Positions 26,584 to 35,884 of a stretch of 64,000 nt of DNA are shown in pieces. A program made the position numbers and the translations under genes. Positions within the stretch are counted from its first letter, which is position 1, and each line of letters starts with the position of its first letter. Below the pieces are notes generated by a model. That model saw only the letters and a list, made by a program, of their open reading frames with translations. It made no database searches and had not been told where the DNA came from. The stretch is from UBA6926 sp045562535 (GTDB taxonomy: Bacteria; Chloroflexota; Dehalococcoidia; UBA6926), in contig JBJKVP010000001.1 of NCBI GenBank assembly GCA_045562535.1, positions 33,732-97,731 of the forward strand, written 5' to 3'.

Positions 26584-27951
26584 TTAATTTTCTTTATTCG
26601 TCGCGTCCGTTACAATCGCTGGAACTCCGGCAACCGTCTCATTAGGTCCAACGTCGTTTATCACTACAGCTCCTGCTCCTGTTATAGCACCAGAACCAAT
26701 AGTTACGGGAGCAACAAGCATGGTATCAGAACCTATAAAAGCTCCTTTTCCGATTTCAGTCCTATGTTTTTGTACCCCATCATAATTACATGTAACCATA
26801 CCTGCGCCCAAATTAACGTTTTGCCCTATGGTGGCATCTCCAACGTATCCGAAATGCGACATAGTCACATTTTCACCAATTTCACTTGCCTTAATTTCAG
26901 AGAAATTACCCACCTTAACACCGGACGAAATATGCGAATCCGGCCTAATATGACTATACGGCCCAACCCTTACCGCCGGCTCTAGAATAGATCCTTCAAT
27001 GATAGAGTTCCAAACACGGCATTCTTCTAGAATAGAAGAATCTATAATTTCTGTATTGGGTCCAATATCGCAATTCGCCCCAATAACTGTTTTACCTCTC
27101 AGAAATGTATTTGGCCGAATCACCGTATTTGCCCCCACTTCAACAGTACCATCTATATACGTACTATCCGGGTCTTCTATAAGGACTCCTGAAAGCATTA
27201 ACTCATTCATAATTTTCCCTCTCTGAATCTTTTCAGCTTGAGCCAGATCAATCAGTGTATTAATTCCAAAACTCTCAATTTGATCCATAACAGTAATGTA
27301 TGAAACCGTAGAATTATCATTTACTGATATATCTAACAGTTCAGTTATATATTTTTCTCCATTATCGTTTACAGTCAATTGATGAATATTATTTTTCAGC
27401 CACTGAACATTGAGGCAGTAGACGCCAACGTTCACAGAGTATTGCTTATCAGGATCGTCATCATCAATATAGTTTTCTTCTATGCTAGTTGGCTTCCCAG
27501 CATTATCGAAAAACACTACGCCCCTATCATGAGGAAAATCTACTTCCGCTACCAAAAAGCTAAAGACAGCATCAGCACTGAGATGTTCTTCGATAACACT
27601 CGATATGCTTTGACCCGTGATAAATGGTGTGTCTGCATTAATTACAAGTATGTTCTCAATATTACCTGGCAAGCCATCTAAAATTGGTTCCAACGCGCCG
27701 CCTGTGCCATCTTTAACATTTTGAACAAGAAACTCTACATCTAGATTAGAAAGTTCTTCTACAAGAACTTCTTTATTATCTCTAAGTACAATTGGCGACT
27801 CGATGCCGGCGGATGTTAAGGCACTTATTGCGTATCTAATCAAAGGTCGTCCAGATAATCGATGCAAAGGCTTAATCGTATCAGTGCCCATTCTGGTACC
27901 CCCACCAGCTGCCATCACAATTCCTGCCCATGTTTCGTTAATAGCATTCAT
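26584..27951 (-). CDS. glmU: Bifunctional GlmU, UDP-GlcNAc pyrophosphorylase / GlcN-1-P acetyltransferase
   Basis: A 455-residue protein. The N-terminal uridylyltransferase has MAAGGGTRMGTDTIKPLH (loop and catalytic Lys) and NADTPF for the metal site. The C-terminal left-handed beta-helix has VGNFSEIKAS, NYDGVQKHRTEIGKGAFIGS and GAGAVVINDV, the acetyl-CoA site of GlmU. It produces UDP-GlcNAc for peptidoglycan and polysaccharide. It is convergent with yvcK (30 bases between stops) and completes the GlmS-GlmR-GlmU set. Confidence 0.95.
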   Translation of the reverse strand: MNAINETWAGIVMAAGGGTRMGTDTIKPLHRLSGRPLIRYAISALTSAGIESPIVLRDNKEVLVEELSNLDVEFLVQNVKDGTGGALEPILDGLPGNIENILVINADTPFITGQSISSVIEEHLSADAVFSFLVAEVDFPHDRGVVFFDNAGKPTSIEENYIDDDDPDKQYSVNVGVYCLNVQWLKNNIHQLTVNDNGEKYITELLDISVNDNSTVSYITVMDQIESFGINTLIDLAQAEKIQRGKIMNELMLSGVLIEDPDSTYIDGTVEVGANTVIRPNTFLRGKTVIGANCDIGPNTEIIDSSILEECRVWNSIIEGSILEPAVRVGPYSHIRPDSHISSGVKVGNFSEIKASEIGENVTMSHFGYVGDATIGQNVNLGAGMVTCNYDGVQKHRTEIGKGAFIGSDTMLVAPVTIGSGAITGAGAVVINDVGPNETVAGVPAIVTDATNKEN

Positions 27952-28205
27952 CCTAGATGTCCTTTCCTATCTCCGTAAACTAATACCAAAAAATTATCAC
28001 ATACATACATCATAACTGGCTTATCAAAGCGATGAATCATCCATGTTATTGTAACTCCAATCGTTGCTAAAGCGCTAAATATGCAAATCTTTTAGTCTCT
28101 TAGTGAATCATTATTTGGTGAAAAGTCCGAATAAGTGATAAAACTATGTATGTAAAAATTTATTCTAGCAATAAGAGACCTTTGCTAAACTAAACAGGCA
28201 CAGCT

Positions 28206-29318
28206 ATGCAAATAAATAGAAATACCCGCTTGACAGCAGCAGCGTTATCCGTGCTGTTCATAACAATTTTAGTTTCGATTTTATCTTTTGTGATGGGACG
28301 AGGAGGATCAGATACACCTGTTCTTAATATCTCCTGGATATTTGTCCCTTCGCCGCTCATATTACTCGCCCTAATATATATAAATAAAATCTCTAATCTA
28401 ATTAGAGTCGCAGCAAAAATATATATAGGCTTAAGTGTTATTGTTACAGTATTACTACTACTGGGAGTAGCTTGGACCGGATCAGAAACGGCTCTTCATC
28501 CAGAAATATGTGAAGATATGGAAGAACTCTCAGATTATCCAAATCTGGCCAAGAATACTGAAAACGTGGAATTTAAAGCGGCTGACGGTACGTTACTAAA
28601 AGGTTGGATTAATTTCGGAACTTCAACTCAAGCAATTGTGTTATTGCATGGATACCGATGCGATAAGCGTGCAATGCTCAAAGAAGCTAATATGCTCTAT
28701 GAAACAGGGTTTACGGTATTACTTTTCGATTTCCGCCACAACGGCGAGAGTGAAGGAGATTTTGTAAGTTTTGGATATTACGAAAAACAAGACGTTACCG
28801 CCGCTATTAATAAATTGCGAAATCTCGATGCCGAACGACATCCGGTAAAATCTGATCAATTAACAAGCATAGGGATTCTTGGCTCATCTAATGGCGGTGC
28901 AACAGCAGTATTATTTGCGGCAGAAAATCCAGGAGAAATCCAAGCCATGGTTGTGGACTCATCTTTCAAGAGCCTAGATAGTGCAGTAGCACAGAGTTTT
29001 ACACACTTTGTTGGTCTACCAGCTTTTCCTTTTGCACCAATAACAGTTTGGATCACTGAGCTAAAAACTGGGATAAGCAGGAAGGACATTGTTCCTGAAG
29101 AAGCAGTAAAGAAAATAAGTAACACTCCTATTTTCATAATTCATGGACTACTTGATGAAACAATCTCCAAGGAAGATAGTGAATCGATATATGCAAATGC
29201 TAATCAGCCTAAACAGTTATGGCTTGTCCCAGGTGCCGACCATGGAGAAACATTTACGGCAGCTGAAACTGAATACAGCCAACGTGTAGTAAGGTTTTTC
29301 ACTCGAGCACTTAATTAG
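28206..29318 (+). CDS. Membrane-anchored alpha/beta hydrolase
   Basis: A 370-residue protein with about three N-terminal membrane segments (residues 10-32, 39-58 and 68-90) and a hydrolase domain facing away from the membrane. The domain shows VLLHGYRCDKRAM, FDFRHNGESEG and the nucleophile elbow GSSNGG (first Ser-Ser-Asn). GLLDETIS holds a likely Asp and GADHGET the His. It belongs with the BAAT/peptidase S9-like hydrolases. Substrate unknown. A 254-base gap separates it from glmU. Confidence 0.82.
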   Translation: MQINRNTRLTAAALSVLFITILVSILSFVMGRGGSDTPVLNISWIFVPSPLILLALIYINKISNLIRVAAKIYIGLSVIVTVLLLLGVAWTGSETALHPEICEDMEELSDYPNLAKNTENVEFKAADGTLLKGWINFGTSTQAIVLLHGYRCDKRAMLKEANMLYETGFTVLLFDFRHNGESEGDFVSFGYYEKQDVTAAINKLRNLDAERHPVKSDQLTSIGILGSSNGGATAVLFAAENPGEIQAMVVDSSFKSLDSAVAQSFTHFVGLPAFPFAPITVWITELKTGISRKDIVPEEAVKKISNTPIFIIHGLLDETISKEDSESIYANANQPKQLWLVPGADHGETFTAAETEYSQRVVRFFTRALN

Positions 29319-29343
29319 TATTAATCCAAATCTCACATTGTTT

Positions 29344-30564
29344 TCACTTAAGTTTACGAAGAAGCGGATTTGCTACCATCGTGATCAATCCAAGTGACGA
29401 TAAAATAACACCATTGAACAAAAACGCCCGTGCTGAACCAAATTGGCCAGCAATTGCACCAATACCAACATGGCCTATAGGACCTGTACCAATGCTGAAT
29501 ACCCATGATCCCATCGCTACACCCCTATATTCATTAGGAACATTTAATTGCATCAATGTTTTGAAAAGTACATCGACTGACATCGCACACGCGTTGATAA
29601 TAAATATTACTAGCGCAGCAAAATATATATTAGTAGCACTAAACATAGTTACTTGGCTCAAACCAAAAAATATCATGATTCCAAACATCAAATAGCCTTT
29701 GTAATTGATTCTCCCAAAAGCCGCTAGGAACATTAGTCCAGACACTCCTCCTAGTTGTCTAATTGCAGTAATCACACCTAACCCCATGGCACCCAAGCCA
29801 AGAACATCTTTAGTAAACACGGGAATAAGGCTCATGTGACTGAAACCGAAAATTTCAGTCAAGGATGCTAGTACCATTAGTGCAAAAAGTACCGGATAGG
29901 CGCGTAATAAATCCAAATACCTACGGATGTTACGAGAAAAATTATAATCTGAGCTAACTGCAATAGGAGCTGATTTTCCTGGATCTTTAACATATAACAA
30001 AAAAGCTACTGATCCAAAATAAAACAGGCCTATAACCACGAACTGCAACCCCGCTCCAAATTCCGCGATCAGAACCCCTGAGATGAGAGCCCCAAACACT
30101 CCACCAATTAGAGTAGATATCTGCAAGATTGACAGCCCTGTTAACGCATTTTCAGGCCCCACTATGTCATAAGTGTACGCTTGCCTAAGGGTTAACAAAA
30201 ATGCGAAAGTAACTCCACACACTGTAATCAAACCTATAACTACCCACACATTAGCTACTCCAGTGATCAACAAAATTCCTAACACTATCATTGTTACACC
30301 ACCGGCAAAAGTGGAAACCTTCATATAGGACCTACGATCATTACTATCAGCGACCAATCCAGAAAAAATACCCAGCACAAAAAGCGGAGCCATCCTTAAC
30401 GCGGATGCGAGCCCAACCATAAATGGGGAATCTGTCAATTCAAAAACTAGCCAACCTAAAACGACATGCTCCATACCGTTGCCAAACGAATGCACTAAAC
30501 TTGCATAAGATAAAATTCTGAAATCAGAGAACAATAAAGTCTCTCGCCATGAGCTAGAAATCAT
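29344..30564 (-). CDS. MFS transporter, EntS-like
   Basis: A 406-residue protein with about 12 hydrophobic segments and the major facilitator layout: SLVHSFGNGMEHVVLGWLVF near the start, then the loop GLVADSNDRRSYMK as the A-motif equivalent between helices 2 and 3. It resembles the MFS_3 (EntS-like) exporters of small molecules. It is convergent with the alpha/beta hydrolase gene. No substrate can be assigned. Confidence 0.85.
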   Translation of the reverse strand: MISSSWRETLLFSDFRILSYASLVHSFGNGMEHVVLGWLVFELTDSPFMVGLASALRMAPLFVLGIFSGLVADSNDRRSYMKVSTFAGGVTMIVLGILLITGVANVWVVIGLITVCGVTFAFLLTLRQAYTYDIVGPENALTGLSILQISTLIGGVFGALISGVLIAEFGAGLQFVVIGLFYFGSVAFLLYVKDPGKSAPIAVSSDYNFSRNIRRYLDLLRAYPVLFALMVLASLTEIFGFSHMSLIPVFTKDVLGLGAMGLGVITAIRQLGGVSGLMFLAAFGRINYKGYLMFGIMIFFGLSQVTMFSATNIYFAALVIFIINACAMSVDVLFKTLMQLNVPNEYRGVAMGSWVFSIGTGPIGHVGIGAIAGQFGSARAFLFNGVILSSLGLITMVANPLLRKLK

Positions 30565-30762
30565 ATCGCCCGCTCAAATATTCCATATGGAAAGCATTCC
30601 TTTTTTCATGTTATGTAACCTTTCTACAGGTAATTTGTAGATTATATGTTGAATTAGCCCTTTGAGTAACCATTACCTCAAAAACTTGGAGACCATATGC
30701 ACTTTTTCTAATACAATAGAAAATCTAAAACTCTTATTCGTTAAGTGCGGGGCCATTAGAAC

Positions 30763-32970
30763 ATGACTACATATTTGGTGTTTGGTATTAAAGCCGCCCT
30801 ATTATCATTAATTTGGATGCCTTTACTTGTAAGTTTTGACACGATGTTTCCTCATGTTCTTGGTAAGGCCCTTTTTGCCCGTAGTGCCATTGAATTTATA
30901 CTTTTCCTTTGGATCATCTTGATAACAATCGATCCTAACTATAGGCCAAGAAAATCTTGGATTTTTCTAGCAATCATTGCATATATAACCATCGGGTTTT
31001 TAAGCGCTATATCTGGTGTGAGTTTCGGGATGAGTATCTGGTCCAATTTTAATCGTATGTGGGGACTCTGGGATCAGCTTCATTGGTTCGCCCTCATTAT
31101 CGTCCTCTCAACTATATTTAAAGATCTCGACTCTTGGAAACCATTCTTTATATGGAACTTAGTAGTGGCATTAGGGATTGGGTTACTCGCTTTAAGCCAA
31201 GCGTTTAATATGTCGCCTTCTCACTCGCGTTATGCAAATTGTTCTTTAGATAGTACGTTAGGGAACCCTTCATACCTGTCTCAATTAATGATTATGAATA
31301 TATTCATAGCAGCTGGGCTTTTCATTCAATCGATTCAAAAGGTGAAAGAGAGCCAAACTGAATCAGCGATTAATGAGTCTCCCCCAAACAATTCAAGGAA
31401 AAATAGGAAAAAAAACCGTAAGGCGTCGGGTATATCAAACCCTATGTCTTACAATTTTATCGAACTTGGATTCTATGTATTCACTTTAACAATACTCCTA
31501 TGGGTATTTTTTCTTGCGGCTTCACGCGGAGGTTTATTGGGTTTGGTGTTGGGAACCCTTATTGCTACACCTATTTTTATTAGATTTATTGACCGCTCTC
31601 AAATAAAGATGGTCCTGACTACAGGAGTAGGGATATTAGGTATAACGGCGGTATTTTTTACATTTGACGCCACCATCGGCCTTCCTATAGATCAATCTTG
31701 CAGGATTCAATCTAGCTTAGATGGTGACTTACTATGTGAAACATCTGATTCAAGCGTCGATTGTACTCGCTCGCTCCCTGAGCCATATGTAGACGCCTTA
31801 TTCAAAACTGAACCTCCTGCTCCAGAACCAGAAACACCCACATTAGCATCAGAACAAAGTGAGGATGTATTAGAGAGTCTTCTTGGTATGAGATACGCTT
31901 TCTTAGGAATGGCTATAAAGGGGGTACAAGAAAAACCGCTTCTGGGATGGGGACCAGAAAATTTCGGACGCGTTTTTGATAAATATTCAGATATCGGCTA
32001 CTACAAACATGGTTTCATAGTGGCTGATAACGCACATAATGCCCCAATTAATGAACTGGCAGAGCGGGGTATCCTAGGTTTCATTGTATTTATTCTTCTT
32101 TGGTTCACTTTATTTTGGAGATTGTTATCTAATCGATCAGAAGGAAGTCACGAAACCTTCAGGTTTATCGTCTTCGCTGCACTTATTGGTTATTTCATTA
32201 CAACTTTATTTCTTTTTGCCACACCGGCAGGGCTACTATTATGGGCCATACTAGGTGGTTGGATCGCATCACAAGACAACAAAGAAAACAATCCTTTAAA
32301 TCTAATAGGAGCACAATGGTTTGAAAAACCAAAAAATCTTAGCGGGATTGTTATATCTAAAATCAACTACTCCTTTAGAATCACTTTTATAGTCATTTTA
32401 GGGGCTACAATATTATTAACTTCCCTTTATCAAACAGCATATAGGCCGTACAAAGGAGGAGAAGCTTATAAAATAGCCCGACAAGCAGAAGATGTAACTG
32501 TAGAGGAAAGATTGATGTTAGTAAATTTCAGTCACTCAGCTTTCCCTCAAATGTCTAGAATAACGCGACAGGAGTTCTTAGAGCACCTAGCTAAAACATG
32601 GGGCTATTTTAATTTAGAGGAGCAAAATCTGGTTGCCAATTTCGTCTATCATGAGACGCGCTGGGTAATAAAGCATTCCCCTGAAAATTCTAGAATGATC
32701 CAAGCTGCATATTCTATACCTCAGGTGATAGCTAATGAGCAGCAGTTGGAAGATTTACACGCCGTCCTAGATAAAATGATCGAGCTTGCTCCTTATAGAG
32801 CTACGACCCACCTTTTCCTTGCAAATCAAGCCTTGCTAGAAGGGAATTTTCAAGAGGCTCTAGATATTTCAAACTCATTTGCTAGTCAAGCAACTAATAT
32901 GCTCGTATTATTCGAGCCAATTATTGACGAAGCAAAATTGCAATTAGAGGAATCTTCGAAGAATCAATAA
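30763..32970 (+). CDS. O-antigen ligase/polymerase-like membrane protein (Wzy_C) with C-terminal helical repeats
   Basis: A 735-residue protein with about 12 membrane segments. The SRGGLLGLVLGTL segment, GWGPENFGRVFDKYSD and the periplasmic ADNAHNAPINELAERG loop (with its conserved His) are features of the O-antigen ligase/Wzy_C family. Residues about 205-226 form a strongly basic cytoplasmic loop (SRKNRKKNRK), and 315-370 a Pro/Glu-rich outer loop containing Cys pairs. The last 180 residues are soluble and TPR-like. It could polymerise or ligate the locus 1 glycan. Apt follows after 21 bases. Confidence 0.85.
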   Translation: MTTYLVFGIKAALLSLIWMPLLVSFDTMFPHVLGKALFARSAIEFILFLWIILITIDPNYRPRKSWIFLAIIAYITIGFLSAISGVSFGMSIWSNFNRMWGLWDQLHWFALIIVLSTIFKDLDSWKPFFIWNLVVALGIGLLALSQAFNMSPSHSRYANCSLDSTLGNPSYLSQLMIMNIFIAAGLFIQSIQKVKESQTESAINESPPNNSRKNRKKNRKASGISNPMSYNFIELGFYVFTLTILLWVFFLAASRGGLLGLVLGTLIATPIFIRFIDRSQIKMVLTTGVGILGITAVFFTFDATIGLPIDQSCRIQSSLDGDLLCETSDSSVDCTRSLPEPYVDALFKTEPPAPEPETPTLASEQSEDVLESLLGMRYAFLGMAIKGVQEKPLLGWGPENFGRVFDKYSDIGYYKHGFIVADNAHNAPINELAERGILGFIVFILLWFTLFWRLLSNRSEGSHETFRFIVFAALIGYFITTLFLFATPAGLLLWAILGGWIASQDNKENNPLNLIGAQWFEKPKNLSGIVISKINYSFRITFIVILGATILLTSLYQTAYRPYKGGEAYKIARQAEDVTVEERLMLVNFSHSAFPQMSRITRQEFLEHLAKTWGYFNLEEQNLVANFVYHETRWVIKHSPENSRMIQAAYSIPQVIANEQQLEDLHAVLDKMIELAPYRATTHLFLANQALLEGNFQEALDISNSFASQATNMLVLFEPIIDEAKLQLEESSKNQ

Positions 32971-32991
32971 ACTTAATAAAGAAGGATGTAG

Positions 32992-33534
32992 ATGAAATAC
33001 GAAGACTTTATAAGATCAATACCGAATTTTCCGGAAGAAGGTATTCTTTTTCGAGACATAACGCCATTATTGAATGACCATAAAGTTTATTCAAAAGCAG
33101 CAAAAGATATGGCGGCCCCTTACTTAAACAAAAAAATAGATGCCGTAGCTGCGATTGAATCCAGAGGATACCTATTTGGTGCCCCTGTAGCCAACATACT
33201 CGGGGTACCATTGGTCACAATAAGGAAACCCGGAAAGTTACCTTTTACAACCTATCAAGCCAGTTACAAATTAGAGTATGGGGAATCGACATTAGAAATA
33301 CACACTGATTCTTTTGATAAGAATGCTAATGTCCTACTAGTTGACGATTTAATAGCTACAGGAGGAACTATTATTGCCGCAATACAATTAATAGAGAAAG
33401 CTGGAGGTAAAGTCAGTGGAATATCAGTACTGATTGAACTTGCAGAGTTAGAGGGCCGAAACCTGCTTTCGGATTACAAACTAAACACACTAATTACGTA
33501 TGGCGATGATAAGGATCAACTCAATTTGCTATAG
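32992..33534 (+). CDS. apt: Adenine phosphoribosyltransferase
   Basis: A 180-residue type I phosphoribosyltransferase that converts adenine and PRPP to AMP. It starts YEDFIRSIPNFPEEGILFRDITPLL, typical of Apt. It has AIESRGYLFGAPVA, IRKPGKLPF and the PRPP-binding VLLVDDLIATGGT. The ATG has a weak GAAGGA ribosome site. Adenine salvage fits the SAM cycle genes elsewhere in the window only loosely, since AhcY yields adenosine rather than adenine. It is convergent with the MetF-like gene. Confidence 0.96.
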   Translation: MKYEDFIRSIPNFPEEGILFRDITPLLNDHKVYSKAAKDMAAPYLNKKIDAVAAIESRGYLFGAPVANILGVPLVTIRKPGKLPFTTYQASYKLEYGESTLEIHTDSFDKNANVLLVDDLIATGGTIIAAIQLIEKAGGKVSGISVLIELAELEGRNLLSDYKLNTLITYGDDKDQLNLL

Positions 33535-33558
33535 GGTGTACGATCAACCTGAAATAGA

Positions 33559-34494
33559 TTATTGATCAAAAACTGATAACCCCGAGATAACTTCTGCAAC
33601 ATAGTCATACCTATTAAAAGCTGGCACTAGGTATGCACCTGAGATAATCGAAACTGTCTTATTCAAAGCTTCTTGCGCTATTCGAACGCCCTCCATACTG
33701 GCATCACCATGGGCATTATTTAATCGATTCAATATATCTTCAGATACTGACATACCAGGTACAGATTTGTTCAAAAATGAGGCGTGTTTATAGCTTCTAA
33801 GAGGTAAAATACCTAAAATTAACGGTATTGGAAATCCTTTTGTTAATTCCGCGACCTTTTCAACAGGATCTGAGTCAAATACTACTTGACTCAAAATAAA
33901 CTGCGCTCCTGCATCTACTTTACGTTTTAAGCTTTCAAGTTCCCGATCCATATCTTCAGCTTGTAAGTTAATGGCACAACCGACGGTAAATTCAGTCGGT
34001 TGATTCAAAGGGGCGCCGCCTAAACTAATACCTTTGTTCATGTCAGATATGAGAGAAATCAATTGAGAAGAAGTTACATCGGATAAACTTGATGCTCCAG
34101 GATAATCACCCATAGATGGCGGGTCCCCCATAAAAACAAAAACATTATTAACACCCAGAGCATGAGCGCCCAGTAAATCAGATTGCAATGAGAGAACATT
34201 TCGATATCTAGTTGCAACATGCATAATTGTATCGACTGAAAAATGAGACGACAGTAACGAGCTCATTGCAGTGGCACTAAGTCGTGCCTGCGCCAAAGGA
34301 ATATCGGTAGTATTAAACGCGTCAACATGAACTTTTTCAAGTAGACCTTTTATAGAATTGAAAGTCTTGCTTACTAGGTGTCCCCGAGGAGGATGAACCT
34401 CGACAGTTATAATAAATTCCCCAGACTCAAGTTTCTTAGCTATATTATTTTCGCTTACCCCAGAATTTGCTCCCAAGGCTTCATTAGAATCCAT
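33559..34494 (-). CDS. Methylenetetrahydrofolate reductase-like protein
   Basis: A 311-residue TIM-barrel protein of the MetF family. GEFIITVEVHPPRGH is the N-terminal substrate region. VFMGDPPSMGDYPG is the FAD and folate contact with the family's GDPP motif. VGCAINLQAED and KVDAGAQFILSQVVFD follow. It should reduce methylene-THF to methyl-THF to supply methionine synthesis, linking to MetK and AhcY at 50-54 kb. No methionine synthase gene is in the window. Some paralogues act with corrinoid proteins, so the exact partner is open. Confidence 0.85.
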   Translation of the reverse strand: MDSNEALGANSGVSENNIAKKLESGEFIITVEVHPPRGHLVSKTFNSIKGLLEKVHVDAFNTTDIPLAQARLSATAMSSLLSSHFSVDTIMHVATRYRNVLSLQSDLLGAHALGVNNVFVFMGDPPSMGDYPGASSLSDVTSSQLISLISDMNKGISLGGAPLNQPTEFTVGCAINLQAEDMDRELESLKRKVDAGAQFILSQVVFDSDPVEKVAELTKGFPIPLILGILPLRSYKHASFLNKSVPGMSVSEDILNRLNNAHGDASMEGVRIAQEALNKTVSIISGAYLVPAFNRYDYVAEVISGLSVFDQ

Positions 34495-34635
34495 ATATAA
34501 TAAATCTCCAGAAAGTAACCAATAGTTCTACTATATTATTCCATTAACAAAAAGATTGCATGATAGTATCTCAAGACATCCAATAACACATTCATCTTAA
34601 GTGCCTTAGGGTTAGCTGTCTTTTGGAGACATTGG

Positions 34636-34706
34636 CTGCCCGACCTGGATTCGAACCAGGGTTTAAGGATTCAAAGTCCTTCGTGCTACCGCTGCACCAT
34701 CGGGCA
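34636..34706 (-). tRNA. tRNA-Gln (anticodon TTG)
   Basis: Reading the minus strand gives a 71-base cloverleaf. The acceptor arm TGCCCGA pairs with TCGGGCA. The D-arm contains GCAGCGGTAGC, and the anticodon stem GGACT/… encloses loop CTTTGAA, with anticodon TTG at 34672-34674. The T-arm contains GGTTCGAATCC. The discriminator is G and CCA is encoded directly after it (complement of 34633-34635). It lies about 35 bases after tRNA-Gly on the same strand, so both may share one transcript. Confidence 0.95.
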
Positions 34707-34741
34707 TTTTAGTACGAACTTCTTGATCACGCATTATTTGG

Positions 34742-34813
34742 AGCGGGTGATGGGATTTGAACCCACGGCTTCCTGCTTGGGAAGCAGACACTCTACCCCT
34801 GAGTTACACCCGC
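34742..34813 (-). tRNA. tRNA-Gly (anticodon CCC)
   Basis: On the minus strand a 72-base cloverleaf: acceptor GCGGGTG with CACCCGC, D-arm ACTC/GAGT, anticodon arm TCTGC-TTCCCAA-GCAGG giving anticodon CCC (34779-34781), and T-arm GTGGG-TTCAAAT-CCCAT. The discriminator is T and CCA is encoded (complement of 34739-34741). The CCC anticodon reads only GGG, so other glycine tRNAs must lie elsewhere. Confidence 0.95.
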
Positions 34814-34841
34814 TCATGACCACAATTATCTACCAATAATA

Positions 34842-34870
34842 AATCTAAATCCAGCTATTTATGAAAACAA
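34842..34870 (-). promoter_or_regulatory. Possible promoter for the tRNA-Gly/tRNA-Gln pair
   Basis: On the minus strand TTGTTT (34865-34870) and TAGATT (34842-34847) are separated by exactly 17 bases, a sigma70-like layout. The predicted start would be about 20-25 bases before the tRNA-Gly 5' end. Both boxes deviate from consensus, so this is tentative. Confidence 0.35.
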
Positions 34871-35003
34871 GTTCTTTGGATTCGAATATTACTGGAAAAT
34901 AAAAAATGAATTGAGTCCGTTAGGAGAGCTAACGATCGTGCTTAGAATCTATGAAAGTTTGTTTATATTAATGAACCCCAATTGTTTCGTTCAGAGAGGA
35001 TTT

Positions 35004-35873
35004 CTACGAGTAATTTTCCCAATCCACATTTGATAAAACAGCCTTGGCGTTATCTACGAATATCTTAGATTGGACCGCCTCATCAATGTCTAAGTCTGCC
35101 CAATCACGAAACCATCTATCTACATGCAATGCTTGAAAGTCAGAACCAAACAAAACTTTGTTCTGAAGACGGGTTTGCATTTCCCTAATAAGATCTGCAG
35201 GAAAGTACCAGGGGGACCAGCCTGATATATCCATATACACATTTGATTTATGAACAAGCATAGAAACTTGTTCATCGAACCAAGGCCACGCCGGATGAGC
35301 AAGTATAATTTTCAATTCAGGGAAATCAGCGGCAACGTCATCCCACCATATGGGGTTACTATAGTTTTGCTTACGCCCACCGCCCCCAGGTGTACCAGAC
35401 CCAACACCATTATGGCCTGAATGAGTAATTATAACTAAATTCAAATCTTGAGCGCGCTCCCATAGTTTGTAATATTGTCGGTCATTTGCAAAAAAATCCT
35501 GCCCTGTCGGCAAAAATTTAATACCCTTGGCACCATTCTCATTTACCGCAGAATTGAGATCATCAATCGCTTGAGAACCTCTGTTTGGATTTACAGAGCA
35601 AAAGGGGATGAAACGTTTTGGATATCTTCTATAAATCTCTCCAACCCAATCGTTAGGATTAGGTTCATTAGAGTCTTTTAATCGACTATCGGTAGGTAGA
35701 AGAACAGCAACAATATCACGCTCTTCAAAGAATTCAGCATATTCTTCAGGCGTAGTTAGGTCCGGCTCAGTACGTCTAAAGTATTCACGCATCTGCCTAG
35801 TTGTTTGAGTTGATTGCTCTGTAACCGTAGCAGGGTTCGTAGGTGGATGGACATGAATATCGATTGCTTTCAT
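35004..35873 (-). CDS. Amidohydrolase family 2 (ACMSD-like metal-dependent hydrolase)
   Basis: A 289-residue TIM-barrel protein. AIDIHVHPPTNP gives the H-x-H metal ligands near the N-terminus. GAKGIKFLPTGQDFFAND, IITHSGHNG, IILAHPAWPW (His ligand) and VLFGSDFQ (Asp) complete the amidohydrolase-2 site. Relatives hydrolyse or decarboxylate ring-derived carboxylates. It lies 11 bases downstream of the molybdenum hydroxylase gene on the same strand, suggesting a joint degradative operon. Substrate unknown. Confidence 0.85.
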   Translation of the reverse strand: MKAIDIHVHPPTNPATVTEQSTQTTRQMREYFRRTEPDLTTPEEYAEFFEERDIVAVLLPTDSRLKDSNEPNPNDWVGEIYRRYPKRFIPFCSVNPNRGSQAIDDLNSAVNENGAKGIKFLPTGQDFFANDRQYYKLWERAQDLNLVIITHSGHNGVGSGTPGGGGRKQNYSNPIWWDDVAADFPELKIILAHPAWPWFDEQVSMLVHKSNVYMDISGWSPWYFPADLIREMQTRLQNKVLFGSDFQALHVDRWFRDWADLDIDEAVQSKIFVDNAKAVLSNVDWENYS

Positions 35874-35884
35874 TTATATCACCT

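Noticed and set aside
27999..28153. ACATACAT and ATGTATGT as distant inverted copies between glmU and the hydrolase gene
   Set aside because: Simple ACAT/ATGT repeats about 136 bases apart in AT-rich DNA; no phasing or promoter link.
34617..34631. TGTCT-5-AGACA hairpin just behind tRNA-Gln
   Set aside because: Only five base pairs and no T-run on either strand; could be a tRNA trailer but cannot be supported as a terminator.
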